Source of the DNA: JBAXEO01 sp964541375
Lineage (GTDB): Bacteria > Actinomycetota > Coriobacteriia > Anaerosomatales > JAAXUF01
DNA length: 18,018 nt
Direction of reading: 5' to 3'
Assembly (NCBI GenBank): GCA_964541375.1
Contig: CAZIPT010000041.1
Span: forward strand, 1 to 18,018
Positions 1-6,899 of this stretch are shown in pieces (position 1 is the stretch's first letter; each line of letters starts with the position of its first letter). A program made the position numbers and the translations under genes. The notes beneath the pieces are model-generated. The model was not told where the DNA came from. It did no database searches and saw only the letters and a program-made list of their open reading frames with translations.

Positions 1-1
1 C

Positions 2-397
2 GCCCCCGCGCCCGCTGCTGGGACTGCGCCCGAACTTCCGGCCCCGACGACTGCCCCCGCGTGGTCACCGCCAGCGGTGCCGGTGGCACCCAAGCCCGCC
101 GCCGCAGCCGGGGCGGCGCTCGCGCTCGTACCCAACGGCACCGAGCGACCCAAAGCGCATGCGGGCCCACTTCCCCAGGCCCTTTCCGTGGAAGGCGGCG
201 CCGTGGTCCGGCCTGACGAACTCGCGTCCCCGCCCGCGCGGCCGGCGGAGTTCTTCGAGATGGCTGCACCGGTTGAGATGTGGTTCGGCGACTACCGTGT
301 TGGCGTCAAAGCGGGATCAGGGACCCACGCGCAGTTCCGCAAGTTCGCCGATGCGCTTCTCGGCGACCTTAAAGGCAACGACGGCCGCGCCCGATAA
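2..397 (+). CDS. Unidentified Ala/Pro-rich protein, C-terminal part
   Basis: The frame is open from the window edge to a TAA at 395-397, so the gene starts upstream and only about 131 codons are visible. The first ~75 residues are a low-complexity Ala/Pro-rich linker. The last ~50 residues look folded, with the run VEMWFGDYRVGVKAGSG followed by a probable amphipathic helix ending in DALLGDLKGN. I do not recognise the family. A GTG at 77 is a possible internal start, but the Ala/Pro composition continues unbroken upstream of it, so I treat the gene as partial. It lies 96 bp upstream of pilB and in the same reading frame, with the TAA as the only stop between them. The spacing suggests it may be cotranscribed with pilB, but no pilus role can be shown. 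Confidence 0.55.
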   Translation, partial: APAPAAGTAPELPAPTTAPAWSPPAVPVAPKPAAAAGAALALVPNGTERPKAHAGPLPQALSVEGGAVVRPDELASPPARPAEFFEMAAPVEMWFGDYRVGVKAGSGTHAQFRKFADALLGDLKGNDGRAR

Positions 398-493
398 GCT
401 GACTGCGCGTACTCTGTTGTTGCACTCGTTGGCGGTGGTCTTCGGGTCGACGTCTCACTGAATGTCGTTCAAGCACACCGGAAGGGGTTGGGG

Positions 494-2167
494 TTGGCGG
501 AGGCAGGCCAGAGGCTCGGTCAGCTTCTCATGCGCGCCGGTGTCATCACCCCGGCTCAGCTCAACGACGCCCTCGAGGTCCATCGTGCCGCCGGGAGCCC
601 TATCGGCCGCGTGCTGGTCGACCTGGGTTACGCAAGTCAGGGCGACATACTGTCCGTCATGGCTAAGCAGATCGGGATCGAGTACATCGATTTCGGCGAG
701 CGCCGGCCCCAGCCGGAAGCGGTCGCACTCGTCGCCCGCGAGATGGCGTCGCGCTACACGCTCATGCCCGTCGAGGTCAGAGGTGGCGTCCTCATCGTGG
801 CGATGGCCGATCCGCAGAACGTGCTTGCGCTCGACGACCTGCGCATTCTTACGGGGCAAGACATCAGGCCCGCGATCTCGACCAAGGACGATATCCTTGC
901 GGCGATAGAGGAGTTCTACAGGATCGCCGAGCACACCGAGGAGGACATGTTCCTCGGCACCGAGGACATCTCCGACGAAGAGCTGGGTGCCCTCACAGGG
1001 GTCGAGAGCGAAGCTCCGGCCGTCAAACTGGTCAACTACATCATTCAGAAGGCGGTCGCCGACCGCGCCTCCGACATCCACATCGAACCCCAGGAAATCG
1101 ATCTGCGAGTGCGATTCCGCGTGGACGGCGTTCTTCACGAGGCGATGCCACCGGCGCCCAAATCCATCCAGACCTCGATCATCTCGCGGTTCAAGATCAT
1201 GGCGGACATGGACATCGCAGAGTCCCGCAAGCCCCAGGACGGACACTGTGCGGTAACAGTCGGCGGTCACAAGGTGGACTTCCGGGTCTCTACGCTCCCG
1301 ACGGTCTACGGCGAGCGCGTCGTTCTGCGAATCCTGCGCAAGGACTCGATCTTGCTGCGTCTCTCCGACCTGGGGTTCCTGCCAGAGTCGCTCGCTCGAT
1401 TCGAGGGCTCCTTCACAAAGCCCTACGGAGCGATTCTCGTCACAGGGCCGACGGGCTCAGGCAAGTCGACGTCGCTCTATGCGGCGGTCAACGTGCTCAA
1501 CGACCCCGCCAGACACATTATCACCGCCGAGGACCCGGTCGAGTACCGTCTCCCCGGGGTCAACCAGTGTCAGATCAACCAGCGCGCTGGCCTCACATTC
1601 GCGCGAGCGCTGCGTTCATTCCTGCGTTGTTCGCCCGATGTGATCCTCGTCGGGGAGATTCGCGACCAAGAGACCGCTCAGATCGCCATCGAATCCGCGT
1701 TGACAGGTCATCTCGTGCTCTCCACGCTGCACACCAACGACGCGGCCGGCGCGATCACCCGACTCACCGAGATGGGCGTCGAGCCCTTCTTGGTGTCCTC
1801 GGCGGTTGACTGCGTTTTAGGCCAGCGGCTCGCCCGCCGGTTGTGTACGGACTGCCGACAAGAGTGGACGCCGCGACCAGAAGTCCTCATTGACGCCGGT
1901 TACCCTGCCGATAACCTTCCCGAGGTCGTCTTCCGTGCTGTTGGCTGTAGGAAATGCGGTGGAACCGGATACCGCGGACGCCTGGGCGTGCATGAGGTGC
2001 TCCTGATGTCGGAGGAGATAAGCAGGCTGTGCGTGGAAGAGGCTCCTGCCGAGAAGATACGACAGGTTGCCATCGAGCAGGGTATGCTCACGTTGAGGCA
2101 AGACGGTCTGGAAAAGGTCCGGATGGGCCAGACTTCGATCGAAGAGGTCGTGCGGGTCATTCTGTAG
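494..2167 (+). CDS. pilB: Type IV pilus extension ATPase PilB (GspE/PilB family) with MshEN N-terminus
   Basis: Hexameric cytoplasmic ATPase that powers pilin polymerisation at the inner-membrane platform. Residues 7-59 form two tandem MshEN-like motifs (RLG-x2-L-x3-G..., then IG-x2-L-x3-G...MAKQ), a module that binds cyclic di-GMP in several family members. The ATPase domain has Walker A GPTGSGKST at about 318-326, an Asp box near TAEDPVEY, Walker B VILVGEIRD and a His box STLHTND. Two CxxC pairs (CTDC and CRKC, the latter followed by GGTGYRGRLG) form the usual PilB zinc site. At 557 aa the length is normal. Both candidate starts are TTG: 488 lies directly against the Shine-Dalgarno GAAGGGG (481-487), while 494 is spaced 6 nt from it, so I chose 494. 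pilC follows after 42 bp. The arm before Walker B reads LRCSPD where many homologues have LRQDPD. Confidence 0.95.
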   Translation: MAEAGQRLGQLLMRAGVITPAQLNDALEVHRAAGSPIGRVLVDLGYASQGDILSVMAKQIGIEYIDFGERRPQPEAVALVAREMASRYTLMPVEVRGGVLIVAMADPQNVLALDDLRILTGQDIRPAISTKDDILAAIEEFYRIAEHTEEDMFLGTEDISDEELGALTGVESEAPAVKLVNYIIQKAVADRASDIHIEPQEIDLRVRFRVDGVLHEAMPPAPKSIQTSIISRFKIMADMDIAESRKPQDGHCAVTVGGHKVDFRVSTLPTVYGERVVLRILRKDSILLRLSDLGFLPESLARFEGSFTKPYGAILVTGPTGSGKSTSLYAAVNVLNDPARHIITAEDPVEYRLPGVNQCQINQRAGLTFARALRSFLRCSPDVILVGEIRDQETAQIAIESALTGHLVLSTLHTNDAAGAITRLTEMGVEPFLVSSAVDCVLGQRLARRLCTDCRQEWTPRPEVLIDAGYPADNLPEVVFRAVGCRKCGGTGYRGRLGVHEVLLMSEEISRLCVEEAPAEKIRQVAIEQGMLTLRQDGLEKVRMGQTSIEEVVRVIL

Positions 2168-2209
2168 AGGTTTGTGCGAGGGACCACCGAGTCATGGGGA
2201 GTCAGAGCA

Positions 2210-3418
2210 ATGTCTACGTACAACTATGCTGTTCGAGACAAGGCCGGCAAAGTCGTCAAGGGCAAGCTGGATGGCGAGAACAAGGCGGCGGTTCAAGCCA
2301 AGCTCGCGCAGATGGGCTACATCATTCTGGAGCTCGACCAACAGGGTAGCCTTGCCGGACTCGGCTCACTCAAGTTCGGCACGGGGGTAAAGCCCAAAGA
2401 CATCACGATCTTCGCGCGCCAGTTCTCGACGATGATCAATGCTGGTCTGTCGCTCACCAAGTGTTTGACGATCCTCTCGGCGCAGACTGAGAGCGCGGGG
2501 CTTCGCGACGTGATCGGGCAGATCGGCAAGGATGTCGAATCCGGCCAGTCTCTCTCCGACTCGCTCGGCAAACACCCTAAGGTGTTTCCGCCGATCTTCG
2601 TGAACATGGTGCGTGCCGGTGAAACCGGTGGTGTGCTCGATGAGGTCCTGAACCGCGTCGCGGACCACTTCGAGTCCGAACAGAAGCTCAAGGGCAAGAT
2701 CCAGTCGGCCATGACCTACCCTCTGGCAATGGGGGGTCTCGTTCTTGTCGTCCTGGCGGCGATGATGGTCTTCGTTGTTCCGACGTTCGAGAAGATGTTC
2801 AAGGATATGGGCGGAACGCTGCCCTTCATGACGCAGCTGCTGGTCGACATCTCGCACTTCGTCGCGGGATGGGGCGGACTTGTCCTGCTCGTGTCTGTGA
2901 TCGCGGTCATCGCGCTCTTCAAGTGGTGGTCGAAAGGCCCCGGCAGGACGATTTGGGACAGCGCGAAGCTCAATATGCCCATCTTCGGCTCTCTTATCCG
3001 GAAGATCTCTCTCGCCAAGTTCACGAGGACCTTTGGGACGTTGGTCTCGGCGGGCGTGCCGATCCTGTCGGCGCTCGATATCGTTGCAGACACCGCGGGC
3101 AACGAGGTGGTCGCCAACGCTGTGAAGAAGGCCCGTTCAGCAATCAAGGAGGGGGAGACCATCGCTAAGCCGCTTGCCGAGTCCAAGGTCTTCCCGTCGA
3201 TGCTGGTGCAGATGATCGCCGTCGGAGAAGAGACCGGCGCCCTGGACACCATGCTCAACAAGATCGCCGACTTCTACGATGAAGAAGTCTCCACGGCCGT
3301 CGACGGCCTGACGTCGCTCATCGAGCCGCTGATGATGGCTACGCTGGGCGTGATCGTCGGTGGCATGGTCATCGCCCTCTACCTCCCGATGTTCACCATC
3401 ATCACGCTGGTCAAATAG
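2210..3418 (+). CDS. pilC: Type IV pilus inner-membrane platform protein PilC (GspF family)
   Basis: Polytopic platform protein on which PilB acts to insert pilin subunits. The 402-aa protein shows two T2SSF repeats (about residues 70-193 and 270-396). Each contains the family signature around FARQFSTMINAGLSL / FTRTFGTLVSAGVPI, followed by the GE-TG motif (VRAGETGGVLDEVL and IAVGEETGALDTML). Three membrane segments are visible: one after the first repeat (GLVLVVLAAMMVFVVPTF), one at WGGLVLLVSVIAVIALF, and one near the C-terminus. The frame opens at a GTG at 2174, but the conserved N-terminus (MSTYNYAVRDKAG) begins at ATG 2210 with GGGGAG at about 2196-2201 upstream, so I use 2210. It forms an operon with pilB. 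The pilT retraction ATPase often found between pilB and pilC is absent. Confidence 0.95.
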   Translation: MSTYNYAVRDKAGKVVKGKLDGENKAAVQAKLAQMGYIILELDQQGSLAGLGSLKFGTGVKPKDITIFARQFSTMINAGLSLTKCLTILSAQTESAGLRDVIGQIGKDVESGQSLSDSLGKHPKVFPPIFVNMVRAGETGGVLDEVLNRVADHFESEQKLKGKIQSAMTYPLAMGGLVLVVLAAMMVFVVPTFEKMFKDMGGTLPFMTQLLVDISHFVAGWGGLVLLVSVIAVIALFKWWSKGPGRTIWDSAKLNMPIFGSLIRKISLAKFTRTFGTLVSAGVPILSALDIVADTAGNEVVANAVKKARSAIKEGETIAKPLAESKVFPSMLVQMIAVGEETGALDTMLNKIADFYDEEVSTAVDGLTSLIEPLMMATLGVIVGGMVIALYLPMFTIITLVK

Positions 3419-3440
3419 CGCGACCGCATCCCAAGAACAC

Positions 3441-3484
3441 GGTAAGGCCCGAGCAATCAACGGCTTGGGCCTTACCCCCTTTAT
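3441..3484 (+). terminator. Intrinsic terminator after pilBC
   Basis: GGTAAGGCCCGAGC (3441-3454) pairs with GCTTGGGCCTTACC (3463-3476), a 14-bp stem with one G-U wobble and an 8-nt loop, followed by CCCTTTAT. It starts 22 bp after the pilC stop. The T-tract is weak. It probably separates pilBC transcription from the more strongly expressed pilA. Confidence 0.65.
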
Positions 3485-3538
3485 GGACAAAGCAAACGTC
3501 TCCGTGAGATTGTTTGTGAGAATTCCCTAAGAAAGGTC

Positions 3539-3565
3539 TCAAGTTCCCCAGGGGAGTACCGATAC
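3539..3565 (+). promoter_or_regulatory. Candidate sigma-28 (FliA/WhiG)-like promoter of pilA
   Basis: TCAAGTTC (3539-3546), 11 nt of spacer, then ACCGATAC (3558-3565). The FliA consensus is TAAAGTTT-N11-GCCGATAA, so each half matches 6 of 8 with exactly the expected spacing. Transcription would start near 3572, giving a leader of about 66 nt. No convincing sigma-70 pair was found in the 3485-3600 gap. The arms CCCTAAG (3525-3531) and CTTAGGG (3565-3571) flank this element as an inverted repeat. This is an inference from pattern only. Confidence 0.4.
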
Positions 3566-3597
3566 TTAGGGTGTCAGCAGCAGGGGGGCAAAAGGCC

Positions 3598-3626
3598 CCT
3601 CTCATTGTCCCCACTCGGGGGAGAGG
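3598..3626 (+). promoter_or_regulatory. Hairpin covering part of the pilA ribosome binding site
   Basis: CCTCTC (3598-3603) pairs with GAGAGG (3621-3626), and CCCC (3609-3612) pairs with GGGG (3617-3620) inside it, leaving a 5-nt bulge and an ACTC loop. The 3' arm includes the first three bases of the pilA Shine-Dalgarno AGGAGGT (3624-3630). An alternative small stem, AGGGG (3582-3586) with CCCCT (3596-3600), would compete for 3598-3600. The arrangement could act as a translational switch or simply protect a highly expressed mRNA. Confidence 0.4.
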
Positions 3627-3638
3627 AGGTGCGAGGTC

Positions 3639-4001
3639 ATGAAACTGTTCCGCAAAGATGAGGGCTTCACCCTCGTGGAACTCATGGTTGTCGTACTTAT
3701 TATCGGTATTCTTGTTGCCATCGCTATTCCTGTCTTCAACGCTGCCAAGGCCAACGCACAGAAGAAGTCGTGCTACGCGAACCAGCGTACCCTCGAGGGC
3801 GCCTACCAGACCGCCATCGCCAATGACATCGTTATGGGAACCTCCGTCACCCCGCTGATTCCCACGTATGTCAAGGACAACCCGAAGTGTCCGGATTCGG
3901 CGAATGGCGGGGCAAACCCGTACACGTTCGTTGCTGCCGGAGGCACGGATCCCACGGGCACGGTTTCTCCGTGCGGCGCACCTGGACACGGTCACTTCTA
4001 G
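3639..4001 (+). CDS. pilA: Type IV major pilin PilA (short, ComGC/GspG-like)
   Basis: Major subunit of the pilus fibre. The class III leader MKLFRKDEG is cut by PilD before F10, and the mature protein starts FTLVELMVVVLIIGILVAIAIP, with Glu5 conserved. The mature length is 111 aa. After the hydrophobic helix come CYANQRTLEGAYQ and a C-terminal KCP...PYTF...SPCGAPGHGHF. This resembles the CP-x-GG-x-Y-x(n)-C-x-HG ending of short ComGC-type pilins. There are three cysteines (45, 84, 112), so at most one intramolecular disulfide and one free thiol. The Shine-Dalgarno AGGAGGT is near perfect, 8 nt before the ATG. The gene stands alone between two hairpins, consistent with its own high-level transcript. 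Pilins this short with a GspG-type end can also be pseudopilins, but the position beside pilBCD and pilMNO favours a pilus role. Confidence 0.92.
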   Translation: MKLFRKDEGFTLVELMVVVLIIGILVAIAIPVFNAAKANAQKKSCYANQRTLEGAYQTAIANDIVMGTSVTPLIPTYVKDNPKCPDSANGGANPYTFVAAGGTDPTGTVSPCGAPGHGHF

Positions 4002-4024
4002 GATTCCTGAGAGACCAAGCTCTG

Positions 4025-4053
4025 CGAGGCCGGCGGGTTTCCCGCCGGCCTCG
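4025..4053 (+). terminator. Strong hairpin after pilA, probable terminator
   Basis: CGAGGCCGGCGGG (4025-4037), loop TTT, then the exact complement CCCGCCGGCCTCG (4041-4053), a 13-bp perfect GC-rich stem 23 bp after the pilA stop. There is no T-tract after it, so it may act as a Rho-independent terminator of the non-canonical kind or as a 3' stabiliser of pilA mRNA. Confidence 0.6.
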
Positions 4054-4150
4054 TGGCATGTGTTGACGACTATCGACAAGTCCCTGCTCGCGAGCGCTAC
4101 ACTGTATCGCCGACGCCGGCGTCACAGGGGAGGTCCCGCTGGAATCGCTG

Positions 4151-4957
4151 ATGTACATCACGCTTGCCCTCTTCGGACTGCTGTTCGGGTCGTTCGCAAA
4201 CGTCGTGATCTGGAGGTTTCCGCGCGGGGAGTCGCTCTCGTACCCGGGTTCCCACTGCCCCGTCTGTGAGGCGCCGATCAGCTGGTACGACAATGTTCCC
4301 GTCGCCTCATGGATCGCACTCCGCGGACGATGCAGGTCGTGCGACGCTCCCATCTCTGCGAGGTACCCGGCCGTCGAGCTCATGTCCTCGGTTCTGTGGG
4401 TGGTCGCCGGCGTCCTGTTTGGCATGAGCTTCAAGACTGCCTTCGCCGTGTTCTTCTTCTACCTGCTGCTCATCCTGTCGTTCATCGACCTGGATCTGAG
4501 GCGTCTACCCAATGCACTGCTGGGCCTGATGTCCGTCGTAGGACTAGTCGGGATTCTCTTCTCCCAACTGACTCGCCTTCAGGCGCTGCCACTTCTGGCG
4601 ACCGGACAGGGGCTTCTAGGTGAGCCCGCTGTGTCCGCAGCTCTTGGAGCTGCCGCGGCCGCGGGGGTGATGCTCCTGATCGCTCTGGGCTACGAGCGAT
4701 ACCGGCACACACAGGGATTGGGGATGGGCGACATCAAGCTTCTCGCGGTTATGGGCCTCTACCTTGGGCTCTTCGCGCTGATGGCCCTCTTCTTGGGCAC
4801 CCTTCTCGGCGCGGCATGGGGACTTCTGGCTGCGCGCGCCAGACGTACTTCTCTGCGACAGGCGATGCCGTTCGGGCCGTTCTTGGCGCTCGGTTCATTC
4901 GCGACCGTCTTGTTTGGCCCGGCTGTATGGAACTGGTACATCACACTGCTTCGATAG
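4151..4957 (+). CDS. pilD: Prepilin peptidase PilD (type 4 leader peptidase / N-methyltransferase)
   Basis: Membrane aspartyl protease that cleaves prepilin leaders and methylates the new N-terminus. It should process PilA and the three minor prepilins downstream. The N-terminal domain has the zinc CxxC pairs (Cys36/39 and Cys61/64) and the GSFANVVIWR motif. The protease domain has catalytic aspartates in FIDLDLRRLPN (Asp113) and GMGDIKLL (Asp194), with several TM segments. The length, 268 aa, is normal. The start is uncertain: the good Shine-Dalgarno GGGGAGGT (4127-4134) lies 16 nt from ATG 4151, too far for standard use. An in-frame CTG at 4139 is 4 nt from it and would add MESL. Between 4073 and 4103 TCGACA-N19-TACACT is a weak sigma-70-like pair, and GACGCCGGCGTC (4112-4123) is a 12-bp palindrome in the leader. 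Confidence 0.93.
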   Translation: MYITLALFGLLFGSFANVVIWRFPRGESLSYPGSHCPVCEAPISWYDNVPVASWIALRGRCRSCDAPISARYPAVELMSSVLWVVAGVLFGMSFKTAFAVFFFYLLLILSFIDLDLRRLPNALLGLMSVVGLVGILFSQLTRLQALPLLATGQGLLGEPAVSAALGAAAAAGVMLLIALGYERYRHTQGLGMGDIKLLAVMGLYLGLFALMALFLGTLLGAAWGLLAARARRTSLRQAMPFGPFLALGSFATVLFGPAVWNWYITLLR

Positions 4958-5000
4958 TTTAATCTGTGACACGTCTAACAGAGCGCGTCATAGGCGGGGC

Positions 5001-5028
5001 TTTAGGTGGCGGTTGTGCTTGCCGATAC
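5001..5028 (+). promoter_or_regulatory. Candidate sigma-28-like promoter of the pilM operon
   Basis: GCCGATAC at 5021-5028 matches seven of eight bases of the FliA/WhiG -10 element GCCGATAA. The upstream half, TTTAGGTGG (5001-5009), is a poor match to TAAAGTTT. The motif CCGATACT followed by T/G and AG is shared with the pilA upstream region. Only suggestive on its own. Confidence 0.3.
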
Positions 5029-5061
5029 TGAGCGTGGACGAGGGTTAGCATCCTGTCCGTG

Positions 5062-5070
5062 TGGTATTAT
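5062..5070 (+). promoter_or_regulatory. Candidate extended -10 promoter before pilM
   Basis: TGGTATTAT fits the extended -10 form TGnTATAAT with one mismatch. There is no good -35 at the right distance (TTAGCA at 5045-5050 is too close, 14 nt). The start would be near 5077, giving a leader of about 60 nt to the pilM TTG codon. The 180-bp gap 4958-5137 holds no other gene or strong hairpin that I can see. Confidence 0.4.
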
Positions 5071-5137
5071 CCGCTCCAGGAGCACCGCCGCAGAAATTGA
5101 CGTAGCTTAGACGCAGCAACAATCGAGGGGGGACGCG

Positions 5138-6259
5138 TTGACTCCTGTTCGTTTCGGTGCAGTTCAAGCGCCCGTCGGTCTCGATATTGGAACCGACTTC
5201 ATTCGCGCAGCCCAGATCAAGTCCTCGGGATCGGGTAACGCCCTCGTCGCCTACGGTTCGGTCGCCATGCCGTTTGGTGCTGTTGTCGAAGGCGAGATCG
5301 TTGACCCGGCGGCGGTGTCAGGGGCGATCAATGAGCTCTGGAAGCGGACCGGACTCCACGTCAAGGATGTCGCGATCGGTGTGTCGAACCAGAAGGTCGT
5401 AGTCAGACTCATCGACCTTCCGTTCATGGAACGAGACGAGCTTGCCGGCGCCATTCAGTATCAGGCTCAGGATTACATCCCGATTCCGGTCGAGGAAGCG
5501 ATTCTGGACTTCCAGATCATCGGCGACTACATGACCCCGTCCGACGAGCACGTGATGGAAGTGCTGCTGGTCGCCGCGCAGCGAGACATGATCGCCAACG
5601 CCGTCGCTGCGGTAGAGGGCGCGGGACTCAGGATGGCGCAGGTTGACGTGACCGCCTTCGCACTTGTGAGATCCCTGCTCGGAGCCGCCAACGGCTGGCT
5701 CGCAGACGATACGGACGCGGGCGAAGCGGTAGGGATCGTCCACATCAGCTCTGGGTTGACCAACATCGTGGTGGTCGAGCGGGGAATCCCGCGCTTCACT
5801 CGCGTTTCGTCCATGGCCGGCAACCAGTTCACGCAGGCAATCGCGAACGTGATGAACCTGACGTTTGATGAGGCCGAGCAACTCAAGATCCGTGTCGGTC
5901 TGCCGGATATCGATGCTCCCCAGGAGCCTGCGATCGACTCGGATGAGCAGGGCGTGCGCGTGGCTCAGGAAGCGCTCGAGCGTGAGACCAACAAGTTCAT
6001 CGCGGAGGTTCGCCGGTCGCTTGACTACTATCTGACTCAGGCGACCCAGGTACGCACGATCAAGCGCGTCTACCTCACGGGCACAGGCTCAGAGCTTAGA
6101 AATCTTCCCAGCTACCTTGAGAAGGGCCTGCAGACGCAGGTGGTTCTCGGCGACCCGCTCGCTCAAATCACCGCCTCCGGTGTGGCAGCGCAGGCTGTTG
6201 AAGCCGACAGGATGGGATCGGCGGCGGCAATAGGCTTGGCGCTGGGGGGTGTCGGGTAG
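5138..6259 (+). CDS. pilM: Type IV pilus actin-like ATPase PilM
   Basis: Cytoplasmic actin-fold protein that binds the N-terminal tail of PilN and connects the cytoplasmic motor to the alignment complex. The phosphate-1 motif GLDIGTDFIRAAQIK (from residue 14), the phosphate-2 region (VGIVHISSGLTNIVVVERG) and the adenosine region VYLTGTGSELRNLPSYLE are all present. The length of 373 aa is normal. The start is TTG at 5138, with GAGGGGGG (5125-5132) 5 nt upstream and no better ATG before the conserved motif. The stop is 2 bp from the pilN ATG, so the two are probably translationally coupled. This is the first gene of pilM-N-O-(P). Confidence 0.93.
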   Translation: MTPVRFGAVQAPVGLDIGTDFIRAAQIKSSGSGNALVAYGSVAMPFGAVVEGEIVDPAAVSGAINELWKRTGLHVKDVAIGVSNQKVVVRLIDLPFMERDELAGAIQYQAQDYIPIPVEEAILDFQIIGDYMTPSDEHVMEVLLVAAQRDMIANAVAAVEGAGLRMAQVDVTAFALVRSLLGAANGWLADDTDAGEAVGIVHISSGLTNIVVVERGIPRFTRVSSMAGNQFTQAIANVMNLTFDEAEQLKIRVGLPDIDAPQEPAIDSDEQGVRVAQEALERETNKFIAEVRRSLDYYLTQATQVRTIKRVYLTGTGSELRNLPSYLEKGLQTQVVLGDPLAQITASGVAAQAVEADRMGSAAAIGLALGGVG

Positions 6260-6261
6260 CC

Positions 6262-6888
6262 ATGGTGAGGATCAACCTCCTTCCCAAGGAAGTACTTGAG
6301 AAGCGACGCTACGAGAAGTGGTACTCGTACGTCTTCATCGTCTTCGCCGCCCTTCTTGCTCTCGTCGTCATCATCTACGGGTACTTCTGGCTCAGTGGTT
6401 CGCAGAAGAACGCAGATCTCCAGCTCCTTCACGAGCAGTCGCAGAAGCTCCAATCGCAGGCTGATGCGTTCGCCGTATTTGAGCAGAAGGAGCAAGATCT
6501 CGTCGCACGGCAGGCGGTGGCTTCAAATGCGCTCGCCGGTCGTATCAATATGGGCAGAGTGAGCGAAGAAGTCTCGCTGGTTCTACCTGACGAGGTCTGG
6601 CTACAGACGATGGGCATCAGCCAGGTTGACGGACTCTCGGTCGGTGGCTACACGCCGTATTCCGCGAGCCATTCGATGGACGTGAGTTACAAGTCGGTGG
6701 CGAAGACCCTCGTTCGCCTCAATGAGCTGAAGGACGTATCCGACGTCTGGTTGACGACCGCCGTCAACATGGACTACACGGCATTCATTCTGGCCACCAA
6801 CCAGACAGCACTTCCGGCTCCGGTGGTCAGCTTCACCGTGAGGGGCAAGGTTAGTCCGACCGAAGCAAGTGCAAGCGGCGGGAAGTAG
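6262..6888 (+). CDS. pilN: Type IV pilus alignment protein PilN
   Basis: Bitopic inner-membrane protein that docks PilM through its short cytoplasmic tail and pairs with PilO outside the membrane. The tail carries the diagnostic INLLPKEV motif at residues 4-11. One TM segment spans about residues 21-45 and is followed by a helical stretch rich in Gln, Lys and Glu (about 46-90, probably coiled coil). The C-terminal ~100 residues would form the ferredoxin-like domain (DEVWLQTMGISQVDGLSVGG...). The length is 208 aa. The C-terminus is short and soluble (SASGGK). ATG 6262 sits 2 bp after the pilM stop, and pilO begins 11 bp later. Confidence 0.92.
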   Translation: MVRINLLPKEVLEKRRYEKWYSYVFIVFAALLALVVIIYGYFWLSGSQKNADLQLLHEQSQKLQSQADAFAVFEQKEQDLVARQAVASNALAGRINMGRVSEEVSLVLPDEVWLQTMGISQVDGLSVGGYTPYSASHSMDVSYKSVAKTLVRLNELKDVSDVWLTTAVNMDYTAFILATNQTALPAPVVSFTVRGKVSPTEASASGGK

Positions 6889-6899
6889 GTGACGACACG

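Noticed and set aside
455..1270. Long - strand frame opposite the pilB 5' half
   Set aside because: Shadow of pilB codon bias. pilB motifs on the + strand are continuous through it.
1907..1914. Exact GCCGATAA, a FliA -10 octamer, inside pilB
   Set aside because: No TAAAGTTT-like half at the right distance, and the position is mid-gene with no gene start following.
3490..3565. GEMM-I c-di-GMP riboswitch before pilA
   Set aside because: Only short fragments of the consensus occur. The GCAAAGC segment and the 3' GGGTT core are absent.
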